Source of the DNA: Acidobacteriota bacterium | GTDB taxonomy: Bacteria > Acidobacteriota > Terriglobia > Terriglobales > Acidobacteriaceae | Length of the DNA: 10,409 nucleotides | Assembly (NCBI GenBank): GCA_021781255.1 | Contig: JAJXXG010000990.1 | Span: 1-10,409 of the forward strand | Reading direction: 5' to 3' | In this document: in pieces, positions 5,868 through 10,409 of the stretch | Layout: each line of letters opens with the position of its first letter | Numbering within the stretch: the first letter of the stretch is position 1 | Notes under the pieces: generated by a model | Told to the model about the DNA's origin: nothing | Seen by the model: only the letters and a program-made list of their open reading frames with translations | Databases searched by the model: none | Made by a program: the position numbers and the translations under genes

Positions 5868-6862
5868 AGTTGAAGGAGTTGGCGGACCGCCTGGGAGCCA
5901 CGCTGAACGGAGACGGAGAGACTGAGATTACAGCAGTGGCAGGAATTGAAGAGGCCACTGCAAGCGACCTGACCTTTGTCGCGAATCCCAAGTATGCATC
6001 ACTTGCCCATACGACGGCCGCAGGCGCCATTCTTGTAAATCCTGATTTCCCTGCACTGCCAACGGCAACATTAAGGTCCTCCAACCCCTACCTGTCATTT
6101 GCCAAAGCTATTGAACTTTTCAATCCACCGCCAGTGTACGAGCCGGGCATTCACCCTACTGCGGTCATCGATGACTCCGCCAAACTTGGACACAGTGCGC
6201 ACATCGGGGCTTACGTGGTGATTGGACGCGGGGTAAGCATTGGGGACCATGCGACGATCCTTCCCCATGTAGTGATCTACCCCGATGTTGCAATCGGTAA
6301 TTTCTTTTTTGCACATGCTCACTCGGTTGTGCGGGAAAAATGCAGGCTTGGCGATCATGTGATCCTCCAAAACGGCGCAGTAGTCGGCTCGGATGGCTTC
6401 GGCTTTGCGAAAGACTCGACAGGAAATTGGCATAAGATCACCCAATCTGGCCCGGCGATTCTTGACGACAAGGTAGAGGTGCAGGCCAACGCCTGCATTG
6501 ATCGCGCAAGTATCGGGGAAACGCGCATCGGGCGCGGTGCGAAGATCGACAACCTTGTGCAGGTCGGCCACGGATCAAGCGTCGGGGAAAACACTTTGCT
6601 ATGTGCGCAAGTTGGGCTTGCGGGCTCAACTCGCGTGGGTCGAAATGTGATCCTGACGGGGCAAGTAGGGGTTGCTGGTCATTGCACCATAGGAGATGGC
6701 GTCATTGCCACTGCCCAGTCGGGAATTGCCAACGATGTTGAGGCGGGCAAAGTGGTGAGTGGCTATCCGGCCATTGATAACCGGCAGTGGCTGAAGTCTT
6801 CTGCTGTCTTTAACCGCCTGCCCGAGCTTCTCAGGCAGATCCGCCGAAAGCCTCAAACTTAG
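5864..6862 (+). CDS. lpxD: UDP-3-O-acylglucosamine N-acyltransferase LpxD
   Basis: The third enzyme of lipid A synthesis. It transfers a 3-hydroxyacyl chain from acyl carrier protein to the 2-amino group of UDP-3-O-acylglucosamine in the cytoplasm. The 332 residues match the family length (about 340). The N-terminal uridine-binding domain (1-95) includes DLTFVANPKY (35-44). It is followed by the left-handed beta-helix of hexapeptide repeats (about 97-290) with the family motif GSDGFGFA (175-182). A C-terminal helix holds an RLPELLRQIRR segment (318-328). The catalytic His is H236 in NLVQVGHG (230-237), and a second conserved His is H273 (AGHCTIG). The usual His-Asn pair is His-Gly here. Start: ATGA overlap with the upstream gene, weak ribosome site, so coupling is likely. 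Other lpx genes are not adjacent in this window. Confidence 0.96.
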   Translation: MKLKELADRLGATLNGDGETEITAVAGIEEATASDLTFVANPKYASLAHTTAAGAILVNPDFPALPTATLRSSNPYLSFAKAIELFNPPPVYEPGIHPTAVIDDSAKLGHSAHIGAYVVIGRGVSIGDHATILPHVVIYPDVAIGNFFFAHAHSVVREKCRLGDHVILQNGAVVGSDGFGFAKDSTGNWHKITQSGPAILDDKVEVQANACIDRASIGETRIGRGAKIDNLVQVGHGSSVGENTLLCAQVGLAGSTRVGRNVILTGQVGVAGHCTIGDGVIATAQSGIANDVEAGKVVSGYPAIDNRQWLKSSAVFNRLPELLRQIRRKPQT

Positions 6863-6914
6863 TCGGTCAGGCCGTTACATCGAATCTTAAAGAAGGTAGC
6901 ATCCAAACAAGCAC

Positions 6915-7715
6915 ATGATCGATAAAAACGAACCAAACGGAAGTGGCGGTTTACAGGTGGTCGCAGAACCTGTTCGCGTACTGCTGCTTGACGATCATCC
7001 GGAGAACCTATTGCTCCGGTCGACCATTCTCCGTAAATGGGGCTACCTTACGGAAACGGCCACCACCGTTGAAGAAGCCGAGGCATTACTTGATCAGATC
7101 GATATCGCAGTGCTCGACTATCATCTTGGTGCAGGAAAATTCGGTACGGAAGTAGCAGCCAAATTGCGCCGCCAGCATCCGGAGGTGCCGATCATCATCC
7201 TATCGGCTACCCTTGAACGCCGTTTCGGCGGTCCCGAAGATATGCATCTGCTGAAAGGGTACAGTTCGATTGATGACCTTGTAACGGCATTACGCTCCTT
7301 TGAGGCCAAACGCCGAGGTAAGCCGGTGGTGGTCGATGCCCGGGATTTTTTCTACTCAAGAATCAACATGGCGATGGGCGAGGATGTGGTGCTCGAAATA
7401 TTGAACGGGGATGGAGACTGGCATTACGTGAATGAATCCTGTGCGCGGCTCCTGGAGCGTCCCCGCGAGTGGTTTCCAGGGCGAAACATGTTTGTCGAAA
7501 TGCCTGAACTGGCCGATGACTGGCGGGAAATCTTGCGTACCGTGGCAGCAACCCGCGAAACATATATCGATCGGACTTATCGTGGCCTGCTCAACTTGCC
7601 TCGCAAAGGGGAGGAGTGGGTATGGAATGTTTTAGCGTTCCCGATTACGCTGCATAATAACGAAACAGGCGTGGTGCTTACCGCGCGAATACTGCAGCGC
7701 AAGTCAGGAATATGA
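6915..7715 (+). CDS. Receiver-PAS protein (response-regulator-like)
   Basis: A 266-residue cytoplasmic signalling protein. The receiver domain (about 20-130) has the acidic pair D26/D27 (LLLDDHPEN), the phospho-acceptor D68 (IAVLDYHLG), S97 (IILSA) in the Ser/Thr switch position and K114 (LLKGYSS, where Gly replaces the usual Pro). These are the residues needed for phosphorylation. A second domain (about 155-262) looks PAS-like: ILNGDGDWHYVNESCARLL (162-180) and a C-terminal strand pair ending GVVLTARILQ (252-261). There is no DNA-binding, kinase or GGDEF output, so it may signal through protein contacts. No kinase gene is nearby. The ribosome site is weak (GAAGG far upstream), so the exact start is uncertain. 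It overlaps the next gene by ATGA. Confidence 0.85.
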   Translation: MIDKNEPNGSGGLQVVAEPVRVLLLDDHPENLLLRSTILRKWGYLTETATTVEEAEALLDQIDIAVLDYHLGAGKFGTEVAAKLRRQHPEVPIIILSATLERRFGGPEDMHLLKGYSSIDDLVTALRSFEAKRRGKPVVVDARDFFYSRINMAMGEDVVLEILNGDGDWHYVNESCARLLERPREWFPGRNMFVEMPELADDWREILRTVAATRETYIDRTYRGLLNLPRKGEEWVWNVLAFPITLHNNETGVVLTARILQRKSGI

Positions 7716-8077
7716 AGCAACAACTCGAACGACTGTCATTACTCTCCCTCGTGGTATTTACCCTGATCTGCTCAGGGTGTCGTTCACCCTTTATAAGCGT
7801 AAAAATAGAAAACCATAGCGGCTCTGCGCTCCAGCTCCTCGAGATGGATTACCCAAGTGCAAGCTTCGGAGTCGATTCTCTTGCAGCCGGGGCCGCTTAC
7901 TCGTATCGTTTTAAGGTACAAGGTGCAGGACCGGTCAGTCTCACTTTCACAGACGCTACTGGCCACGTTCATAAGGTTTCCGGACCGTCGCTTGACTCAG
8001 GGCAACAGGGAACTTTAACGGTACTAATTGGTCCTGCCGATAAAACGACTTGGCAGACGCACCTGTCTATGCAGTAG
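7712..8077 (+). CDS. Putative small lipoprotein
   Basis: A 121-residue protein with a signal peptide: a short basic start, a hydrophobic core LSLLSLVVFTLI (8-19), then a lipobox-like CSGC with Cys23 as the lipidation site. The -3 residue is Cys instead of Leu, so processing at Cys23 is likely but not certain. The mature part reads as a small beta-rich domain: FISVKIENHSGSALQLLEMDYP (27-48), a Phe-Gly-Val-Asp turn, AYSYRFKVQGAGPVSLTFTDA (62-82), GTLTVLIGP (99-107). I do not recognise the fold family. The ATGA overlap with the receiver-PAS gene implies co-translation, so an envelope partner for that signalling protein is possible. That is inference. Confidence 0.75.
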   Translation: MKQQLERLSLLSLVVFTLICSGCRSPFISVKIENHSGSALQLLEMDYPSASFGVDSLAAGAAYSYRFKVQGAGPVSLTFTDATGHVHKVSGPSLDSGQQGTLTVLIGPADKTTWQTHLSMQ

Positions 8078-8132
8078 TACGCTTAAGACGTCCCGATTCA
8101 GATGTTCTTCGTTCAAATCAGATAGGTAAGTT

Positions 8133-8160
8133 TTGCCTGTATTTTCCCCCGCGATAAATC
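8133..8160 (+). promoter_or_regulatory. Possible promoter of the diguanylate cyclase gene
   Basis: TTGCCT (8133-8138) and TAAATC (8155-8160) are 16 bp apart, a weak sigma-70-like pair in an A/T-rich 96-base gap. Transcription would begin near 8167, leaving almost no leader before the ATG at 8174 but about 28 bases before the alternative ATG at 8195. Confidence 0.25.
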
Positions 8161-8173
8161 TTTTATTTTCAAT

Positions 8174-10051
8174 ATGGTCTGGAGTTCAAAGGGAATGCGC
8201 AGGAGGAAATTTCTACAATCTGCTCTGATGCGCGGAGTTGCCTCCTTTCTTGGACTAAGCCTGGTAATTGGAATCGTTGCTACAGCCAATCTTGCCCTGG
8301 CGGGCAGTAATCACGACTTGTATCCTCTGTGGTGGACGAATGGGTTCCTCACCGCCATCATCCTGATCGCGGGCACAAGGAAATGGACACTTTTTCTGAC
8401 CTCCGGTTTTGCCGGCTCACTGGCGGCACGATGGCTGCTTCACTATCCCTTGCTTCAAGGAATTTGTCATGTCAGTGCGGACATAGTGGAGGTTGCACTG
8501 GCGGCCTACCTGATTGGACGAATCCTTGATTTCGCTCCCCCACCGATCGGGCTGGGCCGGCTGCTGACGCTGATCGGCTTTGGAGCATTACTTCCGTCGG
8601 CCGCATCCGCAGCGTTGGTCTCCGTAGCTCAATACCTGCTTCTGCATACATTCTCCTGGAACTACACCTTTAGCTGGTTTTTCACGGGAGCACTCGGCCT
8701 CGGTATCGTCGTTCCACTGGTGGTTGGCCTGACCACTGGCGACATCGCCATGCCGTTTGGGCGTCGTCAACTGTCTAATACCTTACTTCTGCTTCTAACG
8801 ACCGCGCTATTTTCCTGTCTGATCTTCAGCCAGAGTTCTCTTCCGCTGTTTTTCCTAGACTTTCCTGCGCTGCTGTTAACTGTCACCTATCTCGGATTCG
8901 CTGGCGGGGTGATCGGCGTCGTACTCATAGCCATCCTCGGAAGTGCCTTTACTTCCCTCGGGCACGGTCCGCTCATGCTGATCCGTCCGGGGTCTCCGAT
9001 TCCGGCGATGTGGGTTTTTCAACTCTTTCTGGCCGCATGTATCTTTTCCGTTGCTGTGCTGGCCATGGTCCTCGCAGAGCGGCGCCGCCTGGAACAGCTG
9101 GCGCTCGAAAGCGAGGCACGCTATCGGCTGATTGCTGAGCACTCGCGAGACATCATCATCATGGGGCTGCTCGACGGCACAAGGAAGTATGTCTCTCCAG
9201 CCTGCGTGGACATCCTGGGCTGGACACCCGAGGAGCTGCTCGGCAACACCTACGAACAGCTGGGGCATCCGGAAGATGTGCCCATGATGCGAAGCCAACT
9301 GGCCGCCATCGCGCGGGGCGCGGTCGTGAAGGAAGTTTCTTATCGCATGCGGCGCAAGGATGGCAACTACACTTGGCTTGAAGCGAACCTGAGTCCCTAT
9401 CCCGACCCAAAAACCGGCGAAATCATAGGATTCGTAAATGTCTCGCGCGATATTACCACTCGGAAATCATCTGAGGAGGATCTGCAGAGCGCCTATCTTG
9501 CACTCGAAGCGTTGGCTACAGTGGACGGACTTACCGGCATCGCCAACCGCCGCCGCCTGGACGAGGTACTGACTATTGAATGGCGGCGGTCCATACGTAC
9601 ACGACTGCCGCTTTCTCTGATATTGCTCGACGTCGATCACTTTAAGGCCTACAACGACCTCTATGGCCACATACGCGGGGATAGCTGCCTGAAACAGATC
9701 GCCGAGGCGGCCCTAGACGTGGTGAGACGACCGGCGGATCTCGTCTCTCGCTTCGGTGGCGAAGAATTTGCGATCGTGTTGCCCGCGACAAACGGCCAGG
9801 GAGCATTTGAACTCGCCGAGCAACTGCGTGCGGCTGTTGAGAAGCGCGCGCTACGTCATGAAGGAAATGACACTGGCATAGTGACCGTAAGTGCAGGCTG
9901 CGCCACAGTGACTCCCCAGCGCGGATCATCCGTCATCCAGATTATCGAAGCCGCAGATAGCGCTCTCTATGCAGCCAAGAGATCCGGCCGTAACCGGGTT
10001 GAGATCGCGGCCATGTCCTCCGGCCCAGAACCTCTTTCAGTCAGTGACTAA
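8174..10051 (+). CDS. MASE1-PAS-GGDEF diguanylate cyclase
   Basis: An inner-membrane enzyme making cyclic di-GMP from two GTP. The N-terminal MASE1-type sensor region has about eight membrane segments (22-44, 49-67, 103-118, 130-157, 166-186, 203-220, 226-263, 278-301). A linker leads to a PAS domain with PAC end (about 313-430; YRLIAEHSRDIIIMG, then YRMRRKDGNYTWLEANLSPY). The GGDEF domain (about 448-610) has DGLTGIANRR (451-460), metal-binding D486 in LLDVDHFKAYND, active site GGEEF at 528-532, and the inhibitory RxxD site RPAD (519-522) exactly five residues before it. Catalysis and product inhibition are therefore both expected. The start is uncertain: no ribosome site precedes 8174, whereas the ATG at 8195 follows GGAG and AAAGGGA. 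Its ligand is unknown. Confidence 0.95.
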   Translation: MVWSSKGMRRRKFLQSALMRGVASFLGLSLVIGIVATANLALAGSNHDLYPLWWTNGFLTAIILIAGTRKWTLFLTSGFAGSLAARWLLHYPLLQGICHVSADIVEVALAAYLIGRILDFAPPPIGLGRLLTLIGFGALLPSAASAALVSVAQYLLLHTFSWNYTFSWFFTGALGLGIVVPLVVGLTTGDIAMPFGRRQLSNTLLLLLTTALFSCLIFSQSSLPLFFLDFPALLLTVTYLGFAGGVIGVVLIAILGSAFTSLGHGPLMLIRPGSPIPAMWVFQLFLAACIFSVAVLAMVLAERRRLEQLALESEARYRLIAEHSRDIIIMGLLDGTRKYVSPACVDILGWTPEELLGNTYEQLGHPEDVPMMRSQLAAIARGAVVKEVSYRMRRKDGNYTWLEANLSPYPDPKTGEIIGFVNVSRDITTRKSSEEDLQSAYLALEALATVDGLTGIANRRRLDEVLTIEWRRSIRTRLPLSLILLDVDHFKAYNDLYGHIRGDSCLKQIAEAALDVVRRPADLVSRFGGEEFAIVLPATNGQGAFELAEQLRAAVEKRALRHEGNDTGIVTVSAGCATVTPQRGSSVIQIIEAADSALYAAKRSGRNRVEIAAMSSGPEPLSVSD

Positions 10052-10065
10052 GCACCATCCGGTGC
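10052..10065. terminator. Small hairpin between convergent genes
   Basis: GCACC-ATCC-GGTGC forms a 5-bp stem directly after the cyclase stop codon, in the 30-base gap between two convergent genes. There is no T-run on either side, so intrinsic termination is weak at best. Confidence 0.3.
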
Positions 10066-10081
10066 ACTGCGCCACAGCTCG

Positions 10082-10409
10082 CTAGTGGACCACCGTCTGA
10101 AAAAGTGACGAGTGCAACAACGTTGAAAACTGATTGTCTGAAGAGGCATACCGCACTTCAAGAATGCCGGCGCTCGAGTCAATTTTGGTGTTGTCGATAG
10201 CCTGCTGCTCGATCGGAGTTCCGCTCATTTTCTTGTACATGGCTGCTGCATTCATCAGCGATGACATGGTGGCCGCAGTAAATGTATCAGGAGTAATAAC
10301 ATCAAGGCTGAACTTGACGCCGTTCTGGAAGTTCATAGTGTAACGAGAGCTAAGCAACCGCTTCTTAACCGTATCGAAATCACTAAGCTGAGCCGCTTCG
10401 CCCATGACA
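10082..10409 (-). CDS. C-terminal part of an unknown protein (edge-truncated)
   Basis: The frame runs from the right edge of the window to a TAG at 10082-10084. An ATG lies at 10403-10405, but the codon before it is open and the upstream ribosome region is outside the window. The true start is therefore probably beyond the edge and this is a C-terminal fragment of at least 107 residues. Visible: an amphipathic strand pattern YTMNFQNGVKFSLDVITPDT (22-41), a helix with TAATMSSLMNAAAMYKKMSG (43-62), and a last strand GILEVRYASSDNQF (80-93) ending in LFQTVVH. I do not recognise the family and see no signal or membrane segment in this part. It converges on the cyclase gene. Confidence 0.6.
   Translation of the reverse strand, partial: VMGEAAQLSDFDTVKKRLLSSRYTMNFQNGVKFSLDVITPDTFTAATMSSLMNAAAMYKKMSGTPIEQQAIDNTKIDSSAGILEVRYASSDNQFSTLLHSSLFQTVVH

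Noticed and set aside
6095..6571. 158-residue minus-strand open frame
   Set aside because: Antisense to lpxD, whose protein is unmistakable; composition is not protein-like.

Overview
This window looks like chromosomal DNA of a Gram-negative soil-type bacterium. I lean to Acidobacteriota (Terriglobia), because the small-barrel protein coupled to lpxD, the MASE1 diguanylate cyclase and the tailed tRNA nucleotidyltransferase resemble proteins I associate with that group. This is recognition, not a database result. LpxD shows that the cell makes lipid A and has an outer membrane.

Left part (1 to about 2999): one end of an integrated genetic element. A non-coding stretch of about 340 bases is followed by a leftward two-gene unit (an AlpA/Xis-like DNA-binding protein and an unknown 158-residue protein, joined by an ATGA overlap). 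A compact divergent control region separates it from a rightward two-gene unit: a CGNR-type zinc-ribbon protein overlapping a complete tyrosine integrase by 14 nt. The integrase points at the 3' end of a tRNA-Glu(CUC) gene on the opposite strand, which is the probable attachment site. A 49-base imperfect inverted repeat lies between them. The far end of the element is outside the window.

Middle (2997 to 6862): host housekeeping genes. tRNA-Glu(CUC) lies downstream of a class II tRNA nucleotidyltransferase/poly(A) polymerase gene on the same strand. That enzyme carries an unusual tail of about 190 residues, first acidic and then rich in Lys, Ala and Pro. Divergent from it is an unknown 180-residue protein translationally coupled to lpxD.

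Right part (6915 to 10051): a signalling cluster on the plus strand. It has a receiver-PAS protein without an obvious output domain, a small putative lipoprotein coupled to it, and a MASE1-PAS-GGDEF diguanylate cyclase with an intact active site and inhibitory site. A convergent, edge-truncated gene of unknown function closes the window.

The best candidate for something undescribed is the small element module: AlpA-like regulator plus 158-residue protein, divergent from zinc-ribbon protein plus integrase. Its two accessory proteins have no function I can name. No defence system, CRISPR array or toxin-antitoxin pair is visible.
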